Part shown: positions 28,601 to 37,764 of the stretch, one piece after another | How positions within the stretch are numbered: the stretch's first letter is position 1 | How the letters are laid out: each line of letters begins with the position of its first letter | NCBI RefSeq assembly: GCF_001649575.2 | Contig: NC_051450.1 | Span: 17,481,959-17,545,958 of the forward strand | Length of the DNA stretch: 64,000 nucleotides | Direction: 5' to 3' | Source: Kryptolebias marmoratus | Taxonomy: Eukaryota > Chordata > Actinopteri > Cyprinodontiformes > Rivulidae | Notes under the pieces: generated by a model | Databases searched by the model: none | The model's input: the letters and a program-made list of their open reading frames with translations, nothing else | Told to the model about the DNA's origin: nothing | Position numbers and translations under genes: made by a program

Positions 28601-31600
28601 GATGAGAGGAAACGTTGACTATAGAAAAGCGCTCGTGGCCAGATCAGCCTTTTCAGTCAGCCTGGTTGGCCCAATTAAAGATGTAGGTGACAAAGCACAC
28701 CTGAGTTTTTGTGTGCGCTTTGTATCTCTGCTGATATCTGATATCCTGATGCCATGAGATCCATTTTTCAGGGAGCTTTCCATTGCAACTGTCTCTTCAG
28801 TTTCTTCCTATAATCCACATTTGACCTCATTTAAGGTGTTAATAAGGACGCCATTGATTTAACAAGAACTCCGCTGTTCAGCTATGAGACAAGGCTGGAA
28901 CATGTTCACAGTTTGTATGGTCAATCCTAATACAAGTTACCTATTTACAAATACACAAACCACAGAATCGGCAACCTGGTTTGTAATTTATTCCCAGGAT
29001 AGTAGTTTCCTGTGAAAACCTATGAAAGTTTTTCCCACTTAAAACAGCCGTCTCCTGCAGCTGGAAGCAAGGTCAACTACAGGAGCGGCCAAGGCTCCAG
29101 CCATGCCCGTTTCACCCAAATCAGCCCGGTTGTTCCTGCGCAATGCCGCTCACAGGCAGGCAAGTAAACAAACGTTACTGAACCTCTGCCTTGGCCTTTG
29201 TCTTGAAAAAAAAAAACAAGACAAAATAAAAGCAAGGACACCAAAAGCAGAAAAGTAGCAACAGCTCACATCGAAACAGAGCCACCAGAAAAGCCCTGCA
29301 GAGCAGAAATTGCTAAACTTAGCTGTATTTCTCACAGGTATGCTAGGCTAACTAGCTGTTAGTAGATCTGTTGTAGGTCTCTTAAAATTTAAGGAGCTCT
29401 GGCAACATTTTGTAAAACCATTTAATAGATTTTGACCAATTAGGCCAATGTTGTTGCTTACTTTCAGTCATCAGGACAGCCAATAGCCAATTTAGGAAAC
29501 TGGTTTGTTTGGTTTTGGCCTATAAATATATTCTAATCTACTAGATTTTGAAAATAAAATGAAAAAAAAAAAAATTCTCACTTGTCACAAATGCAGTTCC
29601 AAGTTTATATCTTAACAATAAATATGTAAAGCTCTGAAGATCAGAATTAGGGACTTACCATTTTTCCAACTATGTTGTTCTTTTAAAAGTTAGAATAATC
29701 TTCTAGTAAAACTTCTTTTTAGGCCTGCTAGTGTACTAAGAAAAAGCACCCCTGCTGTGAATAAAATCCCAGCTGCAGGAAACGCATTAACCAAAGGGAG
29801 TACCGTCAAATATTTCCACAGATGTGCCTTTTAATCAGCTAATATTCTCAAGATAGAATTCACCAGCAAATAAATAATTCTATATAAACAAACCATTTAG
29901 AAAAACTGAAGGGTTAACTTGTCACAATTAACACCGATTCCCCCCCAAAAAGAGAGAAAGAAATAGAAATACAGCTTTAATTATCCTCAAACGAAGGGAA
30001 TTTCAGACAGGCCTACACAACACAACATTCTGTGGGTAAGGAACTCATTGCTACATAGGTGATTCAGTCTTCCTTTCCATTTCCGACAGAGAAAGCACGA
30101 ACGAAATGCTCAGTATCTCAACATCATCACAGGAGGAAATGTCAGAGAGCAAAGCACCCCCAGTCATTCAACCTACTGATCCTCCAGCTGACATTCCGGT
30201 GCCGTCATAACCAAATGAAGGAGGAGGTGGGTCAGCTTTGTTTTAGCCGGGAAAGTCCGATCCAGCTTCTAACGCTGATAAAATGCAGGCGCCCCCGCCC
30301 CCCCAGAGATCGGAGCAGCGGGAGGAAGGCTGGGAGCGCCGCGGCTAAACCGGAGGAGCCCTGCGTGACTCATAGGAATCAGGTGCTCCAACGATAACAC
30401 GAGAGTTGGGGAATGTCGATGAAAACGGTTGATGCAATCAGATTTCTTGATAACACGAATATACTTCTGATTTGGGGATGGATTTTGCTCGTGGTTTGGG
30501 TTGAGTTTCCGCTTGTCTCATAGCCACCCTGTAAGTGACTGAGAACACCATTGTTCACTAAGGATGAACAGGAAGACGGTCTCTTCTGCACGATAACAGA
30601 GATGAATCGCTGATTTAAACATGGACGTGAGTGGCAAAGAATTATGCTCTGGTCCTTCACCATAAATAAGATTCATTAAGACGCTGATAAATGCCCAATT
30701 CATATTATAGCAGTATTTCCTCTACAGGGCACTTTCTGAATGAATCAATACTGGTCTTGGTGGTCATTAGAGCACTGATGGATCAGAGCCAGGCTGCCCT
30801 TTTAATGGTAGGATTTTCCATCAACATGACTCTGGATCACTCTTATTCATCATAATAGGTAAGGACATGGGTATGTGGAAACCTTCGTTTCCCTGCAGCA
30901 TCGTTTAGGTGACGGATTGGGAATATGGCCTGTCACTCCTCTACACAGTCAGTCATCTGTTTAAGAGAATTCATACTCTGAAGGTCCCCCTTTCATTAAT
31001 CCAGCACTCATCCGCACTCGAAGAAGGAGGCCTCGTGAAAACATAAAGTGACCTTGGATTAATAGATGTCTTTTTTGTTTGAGGCACACACACATCCTCC
31101 AGTCCTTTCTCTCTGGCTCCCTAACAAAGTGAAAAAAAAGAGAAAACCGACCACGAGGGATAAATATTGCCTGCCTCTTCTTAAAAACTTATCACTCTGA
31201 CATATGACACTGACAGATAGACATTGGCAGACAGATTTTCTCCTCTACCCCAAAAGACATTTATCTTTCTCTCCATTTGTTCCTGCGTGGATCAGATAGT
31301 AAAAAGATGTGAGCCAGATGCTAGACTGCCTGTTGACAGCACTGAGTTACACTGCCACTGAGTCACACACGTTTTCTGGCAACACGTTGGATATTATAAT
31401 AAATCTCACACATTTGGCTTCACAGAACCTCAGTGGAGAAACTTAAGGAGCCAAAGTTAATGAAAACAGCGAAAGCAGACATACAGATATGCTTTTCTGT
31501 TAGAAGCTGGTGAGTTTAGCTTCCTAATAACAAAAACTGCTGAAAAAATTGTTTTTTTCAAAACAGAAAATAATTAATAGACGTGTTCACATAAAAAAAA

Positions 31601-34600
31601 TCTTTCTTTAAATGAGAGCTCAATCAGTTTTTCGAAGGTAGAGAAAGAGGGGACTTAAAAATGAAAAAATACTGCCATCTGGAGGAACTGGCAGGTCTTC
31701 AAAACGAACTCAAACAAGTCAGCCGTTTCAAAATAACTGAGTTCTCTTGAGATTCATAACTCTGTTAGATTTCAAGCATGATATGCTTCATTTTGGTTTA
31801 TTATCTTATAAGAAACAAATATGTAGAACACATATAATACCATAAAATACTGAGACAAACTATAATTTTTATTATGCTAACATTTCAGTGTTCCTTTCAA
31901 TCATTTGGATAAAATCTGTTTATAGAAACCACTGTTTCATGTCTTGTGCATTTTGGTGATTTATATCAGATTTTTTTCTAGTCTCTATCTTATTTTATAT
32001 ACTTTACAGTTTCGAAGGTTTACCTGGATCACATCATTTCTTAACTAAAGTGATTACGAGCTGCTCAGAGTTTTTTATGGAGTTAATCCAGCCAACAGAA
32101 CGGAGTGTGAGGAGAACCCACGAGGGGAACACGTTCATTAAGTTACAACACACCTGAGCCACAGGGATCAAGGAAACAATGCTGCTCAAGTTAATTCAGT
32201 TTATCACATTCACAAAGACAATTTACTCCAAGTATAACTCCTTCGCTACCTGCATTTGTCTCCGCTTTCAAAAGGGAAGATGTCTGATAGTTGGGTGCAG
32301 GACTTACTTTCATCACTCAAGTCACCAAAGAATCCTGACTTTCATTAGGAATGTTTTTTTCCCTTCTTAAAATGATTATAAATCACACTATGGCTAGCAA
32401 ATTACTCTGGACTAACCACATAGTTTTTAAACCGAAATGAAGAACAAAAGAAGCAGCTGGATAAATTCAGTTACAGGTGCTCACCTTTGGTTAATCATCC
32501 CTCTGAAGTTATAATTAGCTCTGTAGTTGGGCATGGGTTTGGGATCCAAAGGCCTGTATATCGCTGGTTCCCCTCTCTTCATGGCCAGACCGTTCAGCTC
32601 CACTGTAGGTGTTATACTGCCTGTGTGAGTGAAGGTGCAAAAGACACAATTAAAATCAACAATCTTTGATTAAAACCTGCTTTAAGAAGAACCTGTATAT
32701 ACTACTTCGGAAGAAGTCAAAGAAAAAACTAAAACAAGAAGCCAAATTGACTGAGATCCGTTCCAGAACTTGCACAAAGTTATGGCAGATTGTAAACACT
32801 GTAAAACCAGGAAAGCCTGCTAAAAAATAACAATCTTTCTCATTGGTTTTTTGTAAGCCTAACTGTAATTGTGGAAAAAAAGTATAAAATAATAATTTTT
32901 CTTAAAAAAAAGTCATGGTGTCAAAAAATGTGACTTTGTTGTGGTGACATTTTGTCTCTGGATTGCTATTTGGAGTGTTTTTGCTTTTGTTTTTCCTAAA
33001 ATAAAGAACAAATAAAAACTGCCCTTTAATAGAATTATAAAAACAGGCTGCTCAAACTGCCTCTGATTAATCAAATATAGATATGTGTTTTTATAAAAGT
33101 GCAAATGTGCCTTTTAGTACCATAACAATAAAGATCAATCTGTGCACAAAAACTCAACAAATATAAATATATAGAAGCTGAATATTATAACAGTATACAG
33201 AGTAAAGGAACAACTTCAATCTGATCCAAAATCAAAAGTTGGAGCAAGTATTCGGCAGAAGTGTTGAATCTCTTTATTAATGAGGGTTGATTTTATTTTA
33301 TTAAAGGTCTAATGTTTGGTTCTTCACTTGTGCTGCTTCTGAAAGTCATTTTTCTGCTTTGGGATAATCTTTCGGAAAAATTCAAGTGACTAACATGTCT
33401 GAGTGTAACGTTTCAGCAAGTAGTATTATTTTTATTAAATTATACTGTCAAAGTTTTCAGACACGCAAGTTGGTTTTTTTTTGTTAATCTCCTATCATTC
33501 TCTGAAAATCCAACTGCACAACGTCTTCCATCTGTTCTTAGATGTGAAGCTGCCTTTTTTCTTTTCCTTCCATTTCATCTCCGTTCACACACTGGCGAAC
33601 ATCGTGAGTAAACAGATTCGGAACAACATTCGGCATATCAGCCGGCCCATATGCTGAATGTCACTAAAATGGACCTCTATCATCTTGAAATTTTTCAATC
33701 AGAAATAAAACGCATCCTCGTGACAAACAACCATGTTTGTTTAGCCACTTTAGCCTGCTTCAATAATGTAACCTTTTTATGAGGAAAAAAAAAATCTTAC
33801 TTCAGAGAGAAAAGGGTCTAAAATAAATGTTTATAGGGCTATATTAAGATCTGGTGGTGGTCGCAGTACCTGGGTTGCTGTTGACGTCTGCTTTGGGGGA
33901 GCGGGGTGCCGGCCTGGGAAGGATGCTCTCGGCCAGAGCTTTGGCAGCAGTGGAGTGTTGGGCCTTTTTAATGCTGGTCCCCTCTGCCTCCCACACCTGC
34001 TCCCCAAGAGTCAGCTGCACTGTGAAGATCTGAAACAGTGACACACAGAGGGCAAGACATCACCCGGAGGCAATAACATCTCATGGGAAGCCATAAGGCA
34101 GGAGTTGTACATGCTGGACATTGCAAGAAATGAGCTAAAACCTGATATTTGCTGCTCATCGTGTCATGTTTATAACTGAGACAACCCTAAGTCTGTACCT
34201 TAGCATGTGCAGGACCTCTCTCTTTGAGGAGCTTGTATTGTGGTTGGATCCTGTTGAAACGGGCTAACTCATTCACCAAGCACATTGGAGTTTTCTCTTT
34301 AGGGTTTGCCATGTTCTCCTGGGGCGAGCCTTGGACAGAGTAAAGCAGAATACAAAATACTGAGAAATAGGCAGAACTTTGGGTACAAAACTGCCTCATG
34401 TTCTAATAACAAAGCATAACCGGACAGACTTTATGTTAGTGTTTTATTCACGAAGTGTCATTTTATGAGGGACGCAAATCTTAGAAAACTCATTGCATTT
34501 GTGACGTTACGTTGACTTTATCAGGGTGTGTGTGAAACAGCGCTCTACCTGGCAGCGAGGCAGACACAGGGTCGTCCCCATATCCGACTGCAGGAGCGGG

Positions 34601-34747
34601 GCAGGCGGGTGTGGGGGCCGGGCCTGTGCCGTTGATGGTGGACTGCAGACCCAGGGATCCTGAGCTGGCCATGGCCGCCGGGGGAACTCCAGGGGTGAGG
34701 CCAGGACCAGCCAGGGGCGCTGCGGTCTGTACTTTCACTTGAGCCAT
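1279..34747 (-). CDS. stau2: Staufen 2, double-stranded RNA-binding protein (11 coding exons, 3' end off window)
   Basis: Staufen 2 binds structured 3' UTRs and acts in mRNA transport (dendrites, oocytes), local translation and Staufen-mediated decay in cytoplasmic RNP granules. Joined minus-strand exons are 34747-34549, 34329-34199, 34029-33870, 32620-32485, 23250-23091, 19022-18915, 13878-13666, 12849-12712, 10129-10001, 8045-7988 and 1643-1279. They give 599 residues in one frame with no stop. dsRBD1 is about residues 80-150, dsRBD2 165-255, dsRBD3 278-348 and dsRBD4 378-447, followed by a linker ending in the conserved IQGFQ. Signature stretches include [28 protein letters not shown] and [18 protein letters not shown]. 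The [10 protein letters not shown] block and the YQEMEAS linker favour STAU2 over STAU1. The frame continues past the left edge; no dsRBD5-like exon is visible in 1-1278. Exon phases agree at every junction, so the model is strong. The first exon is the least certain. Confidence 0.95.
1644..7987. other. stau2 intron, mostly unique AT-rich sequence
   Basis: 6.3 kb without recognisable coding sequence. Short (AC)n at about 3922-3936, poly-A runs, and the fold-back MITE at 7090-7267. The last 250 bases before the exon (7735-7905) are less AT-rich and look non-repetitive. Confidence 0.6.
7090..7267. mobile_element. fold-back MITE (inverted-repeat fish element)
   Basis: The left arm starting ccagtggtgtccaatcctgc (7090) and the right arm ending aggattggacgccactgg (7266) are inverted copies of about 50 bp, roughly 90% alike. 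Between them is a short loop with 'aatgaatgagggattaacaggcttctgcaaa'-type sequence. This matches a common short fish element of hAT-like type. It has no coding capacity. Confidence 0.85.
7988..8045 (-). CDS. stau2: stau2 small linker exon after dsRBD4
   Basis: 58 nt, acceptor CTACAG|ATG and donor AACA|GTGAGTA. It codes for [19 protein letters not shown], matching the mammalian ENKGWSGPKPGFPEPTNN segment. The exon leaves phase 1 and joins to CC CAG AAG in the next exon. The linker between dsRBD4 and dsRBD5 contains the tubulin-binding-like region of the family. Confidence 0.87.
8046..10000. other. stau2 intron with Tc1-like relic
   Basis: Apart from the transposon relic at 8768-9207 and a poly-A run near 8446, no feature is recognised. 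Confidence 0.6.
8768..9207 (-). mobile_element. degraded Tc1-like DNA transposon fragment
   Basis: The plus-strand text runs in the order of a family I recognise from many fishes: 'cttaacattatgacc', 'aacagatcctttgtctttaa', 'cctgctgaaacgggccactg', 'gaatta..attgcccaaa', 'cacctgccagcttaccttct'. The transposase would read on the minus strand. Here it is broken by stops and indels, and the far end is missing. Non-functional. Confidence 0.75.
10001..10129 (-). CDS. stau2: stau2 exon, second half of dsRBD4
   Basis: 129 nt, 43 codons (residues 416-458): [20 protein letters not shown], then [15 protein letters not shown]. Acceptor GGTGCAG|GTGAAG, donor TCAGAG|GTACAA. The [14 protein letters not shown] helix carries the RNA-contacting lysines. 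Confidence 0.95.
10130..12711. other. stau2 intron, nothing recognised
   Basis: 2.6 kb of AT-rich sequence with poly-A/T runs. I see no exon, repeat family or RNA gene. Confidence 0.55.
12712..12849 (-). CDS. stau2: stau2 exon, first half of dsRBD4
   Basis: 138 nt, 46 codons (residues 370-415): [20 protein letters not shown], then [19 protein letters not shown] and REFVMQ. Acceptor CTTCCAG|ACA, donor ATGCAG|GTGAAC. This is the highly conserved head of dsRBD4, the second strong RNA-binding domain. Confidence 0.95.
12850..13665. other. stau2 intron with degenerate tandem repeat
   Basis: The stretch 13010-13190 is built of imperfect units containing 'ttttagct' and 'ctgttctgttcatttcagc'. The remainder is AT-rich. 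Confidence 0.6.
13010..13190. repeat. degenerate 'ttttagcttctgtt' tandem repeat
   Basis: Units of roughly 35-40 bases recur: 'tagctaccattctgcttctt', 'tagctactgttctgttcatt', 'agcctctgttttgctcattt', 'agcctctgtttgcttgtttt'. Boundaries are approximate. Confidence 0.7.
13666..13878 (-). CDS. stau2: stau2 exon, core of dsRBD3
   Basis: 213 nt, 71 codons (residues 299-369). [20 protein letters not shown] is followed by [19 protein letters not shown], the sheet and RNA-contacting lysines of dsRBD3, then the linker [19 protein letters not shown]. dsRBD3 is the main RNA-binding domain of Staufen. The acceptor is TTCCCAG|GTG. The donor CTCAAG|GTGCCG is weak, with an in-frame stop three codons into the intron. 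Confidence 0.94.
13879..18914. other. stau2 intron (about 5 kb)
   Basis: Contains short (AC)n near 14064-14080, a poly-T run near 16730-16745, and a solo L2-type LINE 3' end near 17390-17475. No coding exon recognised. Confidence 0.6.
17385..17477 (+). mobile_element. solo 3' end of an L2-type LINE
   Basis: The sequence 'gaccctgagatgacttttgt', 'tgtggactggtgctatat' and 'aaataaactgaa' is the same 3' terminal motif as that of the larger copy ending at 57330. This is a 5'-truncated insertion. Confidence 0.8.
18915..19022 (-). CDS. stau2: stau2 exon, acidic linker and first helix of dsRBD3 (GC donor)
   Basis: 108 nt, exactly 36 codons (residues 263-298). An acidic linker [14 protein letters not shown] is followed by [16 protein letters not shown] and LSVNFE, the first helix of dsRBD3. 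The acceptor is TTTTCCAG|AGC. The donor is GAG|GCAAGT, a GC-AG type 5' splice site with otherwise perfect complementarity to U1. Reading on from the exon gives ASTAGQIRQ, which is not Staufen, so the splice is required. Confidence 0.92.
19023..23090. other. stau2 intron with LINE relic
   Basis: 4.1 kb. It holds the LINE relic at 21530-22250. A segment near 20430-20520 resembles one at 29450-29520. Otherwise AT-rich and unassigned. Confidence 0.6.
21530..22250 (+). mobile_element. LINE relic with reverse-transcriptase fragment
   Basis: Frames on the plus strand read [21 protein letters not shown], then [39 protein letters not shown], and after a frameshift [17 protein letters not shown]. These are RT motifs of a CR1/L2-like non-LTR element. 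The catalytic Y/F-x-DD box is damaged (FNADII). It ends with the fish LINE tail 'cctctcttggtccggtcacc ... ctggttgaatgaagg' near 22245. Clearly dead. Confidence 0.85.
23091..23250 (-). CDS. stau2: stau2 exon, second half of dsRBD2
   Basis: 160 nt, acceptor TTCCAG|GTACC and donor CCACAG|GTAAAA. It codes for residues 209-262: [20 protein letters not shown] then [19 protein letters not shown] and the [10 protein letters not shown] tail. The [15 protein letters not shown] helix is near-identical to that of vertebrate STAU2. Confidence 0.95.
23251..32484. other. stau2 intron (9.2 kb, largest)
   Basis: Mostly AT-rich unique sequence with poly-A runs. Two GC-rich islands stand out: 24780-25160 and 30270-30370. 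A third GC-rich patch is at 29040-29160. No coding exon of a known family is seen in them. Confidence 0.6.
32485..32620 (-). CDS. stau2: stau2 exon, start of dsRBD2 and its insert
   Basis: 136 nt, acceptor CACAG|GC and donor CAAAG|GTGAGC. It codes for residues 164-208: [18 protein letters not shown] then [18 protein letters not shown] and NFRGMINQR. This is helix 1 of dsRBD2 followed by the proline-rich insertion characteristic of Staufen dsRBD2. Confidence 0.94.
32621..33869. other. stau2 intron (1.2 kb), nothing recognised
   Basis: AT-rich with poly-T runs. No feature recognised. Confidence 0.6.
33870..34029 (-). CDS. stau2: stau2 exon, second half of dsRBD1
   Basis: 160 nt, acceptor TTTCAG|ATC and donor CCCAG|GTACTG. 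It codes for residues 111-163: [17 protein letters not shown], then [17 protein letters not shown], the dsRBD sheet and C-terminal helix with the lysine motif KKAQ. In Staufen dsRBD1 is a degenerate RNA-binding domain. The tail [10 protein letters not shown] runs into the linker. Confidence 0.94.
34199..34329 (-). CDS. stau2: stau2 exon, first half of dsRBD1
   Basis: 131 nt, acceptor GTCCAAG|GC and donor GCTAAG|GTACAG. It codes for residues 67-110, [16 protein letters not shown] followed by [19 protein letters not shown]. The latter is helix 1 and the start of the sheet of dsRBD1. Met73 could act as an alternative internal start giving the mammalian-length N-terminus. Confidence 0.94.
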
Positions 34748-34756
34748 GCTCTATTC
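34549..34756 (-). CDS. stau2: stau2 first coding exon (start codon and N-terminal extension)
   Basis: The acceptor TTTGCAG lies at 34757-34763, followed by 9 nt of 5' UTR and the ATG at 34747-34745. The exon codes for 66 residues rich in Ala, Pro and Gly ([16 protein letters not shown]...) and ends at CCAG|GTAGAG. Phase 1 joins cleanly to the next exon (GGC, Gly67). The encoded segment is low complexity with no domain and lies upstream of the usual mammalian start [10 protein letters not shown] (Met73 here). It resembles the MSQVQVQ-type opening of STAU1, which supports its being real coding sequence. An upstream non-coding exon must exist because the exon opens with an acceptor. Confidence 0.82.
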
Positions 34757-35989
34757 CTGCAAACAACCAACCATCTTTAGGTTTGTTAGAAAAACACTGT
34801 GTGCAGCAGTAACCGACCACCACATGAATGCATATTTCGACACAAACATATATGTAAATCTTAACCTATTTTAACACAACTTAAAACATTCCTAACAGAC
34901 TCTGTGCTGTAAGCCCGGAGACTCCGGAGTGAGCAGCTCCAGGCCTATCTTACATTCTGAGCCACTGGCAGTTACTACACCCAAACAATGGAGCTTTATT
35001 TGAAGGAGCTTTACTCATGTTACTGCTGCCAAACACCCTGGAAAAGAGGAGGTAGCCTGTGAATGTGCCCTGGACAAGACAATAGCCATTTCTTGATATT
35101 TTATTTCTGATTAACAGAGGCACACGGAACAACTTTAGGATGGCAGGGGTCGGCGTTATCAACAGATCTGTCACAGTTTGTCTTGATTCAACTCTAAAAA
35201 AATGGATGAAACCAACAGGAACGTCATACTTCCATCGATTTGACTAACACAAGACGAATGCAGCGTAACACATTTTATATCTTCTCCTTGTGTTAATATT
35301 TAGAAGGGCTACAGGGTACATGAGCTGTAAATTAGCAGCAGACTTAAACTGTAATATAATACTAATGGACAAACAATCAAACTGTTTGTTTAAATTATTT
35401 GTAAAACAAACTATTGTCAAATAAAATTCCATAATCATGACCATCTTAAGTGGGCCCAGCAATCTAATGAAGGATGAAGCAGCAGAAATTTAATTTAAAT
35501 TAACTTTTTTACAGAATGCAGCAGTTTGTTGGATGCTATTACATATCTTATACTCTGTGGCCTCTAATATATGTAACGTAACAAACTATTACGTCCTTTT
35601 TAAATCAAAAAAGCGTAAAGAGCGAGTAAAAGAAATGCGTGATGCCTAATTTAAAAAAAAAACAACACAAAAAGCGTTTCCCTGCATCTGGTACAAAAAA
35701 TGGTTCCATTTTTAGTTCACAGTAATGTGTAAACAGCTTAAGTATTTTGGAAATTTTGTTTTCCAACCCCGGGGCTCAGAGCAAGGAAAGTAAAATGATC
35801 TGATGTGTTTTTTCATCAGATCATTGCTTTGAACCTGGCTCCTTTAGGTCAGCTGACCCCTGTGATGAGCTGTAAAACACCAAGCATGGGGTCTTGAGAT
35901 CCTCTGCAGCGATTTATGAAATTTTTGGAATAACCGTTACATCAAATCGAAAGGGTTGTCACAAGTAAACAATTATATGATGGTTGTTG

Positions 35990-36265
35990 GAGCATTGCCT
36001 TTCGACTCGGCTCTTTCTTCATCACGACAGACCGGAGCAATCCCTCTGGAGGTTTTTCAGGATACGTCCCACTGGGAGGAGACCCTGAGGCAGACCCAGA
36101 ACTCACTGGAGGGCTTACGTATCCTCTCTGGTCTGGGAAAGCTTCGGGATCTGCCAGAGAGGAGCTGGAAAGTGTCCCTGGGGAGCGGGACGCCTGGGTT
36201 TCCCCTCCTGGACATGCCGCCTCTGCAACTCAACCACGGATAAGTTTCAGAAAGTAGATGGATGA
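35990..36265 (+). mobile_element. 3' fragment of a Rex-like LINE
   Basis: The motifs 'cttcgggatctgccagagag', 'gctggaaagtgtccctgggg', 'gacgcctgggtttcccctcc' and '..aaccacggataagtttcaga' followed by 'gtagatggatgag' reproduce a very common fish LINE 3' end (…CCGGATAAGCGGAAGAAGATGGATGG). I take it as Rex/Babar-like; the exact family is uncertain. Confidence 0.7.
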
Positions 36266-36374
36266 GTGGCTGTTGGAGCTCTTTGTGGTCGTCATCCCTC
36301 ATTTCATTTTCTTATCAGCAGCTTCAGAGAGTCGATGTCTGAGGCTGAAACGCTTTGGAACCACTGGTTGAGGT

Positions 36375-36602
36375 CAGTGGTTCCCAGAATTGGGGTTGGA
36401 ACCATGAAACACCAAGTGGGGGTCTTGAAATTATCTTTGAAAACTAATATATAGTTACAAGCTGCAAAAAAAACATCAGCCAACTGGATTAAAATAGCAT
36501 AATGGCTGTTGAGGCCGCTTGTTTTCTCATTCTGCCATCATTCAATTGGCTTATTAGATATGAATACAAAAGTAGGACTGAAAGGTTTGGGAGCTACTGA
36601 GC
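36375..36602. mobile_element. hAT-like non-autonomous element
   Basis: It starts cagtggttcccag and ends tttgggagctactga, imperfect inverted termini of the 'CAGTGGTTCCCAAA' type. No coding capacity. Confidence 0.6.
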
Positions 36603-36899
36603 TAGTTGACAGGGAATATTTCCAAAAAAATCTGTTTGCTTCCTTTAGTTTAATTGTTGAACAGAGCAACACAGGCCAGTGGGAGCAGCTTTCACATTGA
36701 TGTTTCCAGATGTCAACTCAGTTCTGCTGCTGTGTCTTTAGCTCATGATAGCAGGTGTCACCAGTCCTTGCAGTTCGTGACCATACTGGTGTTAAAAACA
36801 GTGCATTTCACTTCAGGTAAAAAGGGCAGATTCTGACCCTGCAAACGCACCTCTTAACTACCTGAACCACATCACCCCAGTTCACCTCCTACCTGCCTG

Positions 36900-37330
36900 T
36901 GGGGTGACACCACCACGCTGCAGGCTCACAAACAGTACACTGGGACCCGCTGCTCTGTGGTCACAACAAGTTCAGGAGAGAAATGAAAAGGTGAGCAACG
37001 CCGGGGGCAGCCCCTCAAAACTACATCATAGCTCCGACTGCTGTGTCCAGCTTTTAGCAAGAAGCTAACGGTACCACCACGTCCGCCGAATGTCAGCCCC
37101 TGAAAACAGAACCAACGCACGCACCAGCCCGTATGTTGTCATGACTGTGTCACTGTGCATTCTCGGCTGAATATATTTCTGTAGTGCCACCGTCGGTTGC
37201 GGTTGTTTAGCCGGTTGAGGCTCATCATGGCTGAACGGCCGTTAGAGAACCCCTCGGTCCTGCTTTAGCATCTCCACACCGAGCCGTTTTCAACAAAAGC
37301 TCCGGGCTAATTCAGTCCATCCTGGTTTAA
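36900..37330 (-). promoter_or_regulatory. possible stau2 promoter / first exon region
   Basis: This block is richer in CpG than its surroundings (for example around 36990, 37070-37130, 37190-37300). It is the best candidate between the stau2 first coding exon and the ube2w 3' end. No first-exon donor can be chosen with confidence; ACGGGCTG|GTGCGT near 37130 and GACAAAG|GTAAAA near 37387 on the minus strand are options. Confidence 0.35.
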
Positions 37331-37764
37331 TATATGGGCTGGTGAGCATCCTACTACAACAGGACAAACATTTAAATGTATTTTTTACCTTTGTCCAGGG
37401 CCAGACCCCAGTTACACCTCCAACATTGGCAAACACTAAAGAGAACTGGATGGAGAAGGGAACGTACCATGTTATTGGTCCCGTAAAATTTACTTAATAC
37501 GTTCAGTCAGAAACAAATCATCCAGGATACTGATATCTATGAGTAAACTATAAGTTTTGTTTGTTTTGTCAATGTAAATATTGCAAAAACTGATTTTACT
37601 ACAAAAAAGGAAGAATGAATGAATGACCCGGCCCCCCCGCCACGGTGGAAATGGTTCAGTCCGTGTAGGCTTCCTTAGAGCTCCAAGTTAACTTTTGATT
37701 AAAAACCTTGTTCAACCTTTCATAATATATGGAGGTTCATTTCCGCCACTTTCAAAAAAACAAA

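Larger units (their letters stand above)
34757..37330. other. stau2 5' region: upstream intron and transposon-derived DNA
   Basis: The first coding exon begins with an acceptor, so a 5' non-coding exon must lie to the right. Between are hAT-like elements and a LINE fragment (35757-36602), then a CpG-bearing block at 36900-37330. Confidence 0.5.

Noticed and set aside
1279..34747. STAU1 as the identity of the Staufen gene
   Set aside because: [10 protein letters not shown], the dsRBD1 half-domain, the ARELL linker form and the UBE2W/ELOC neighbours all point to STAU2.
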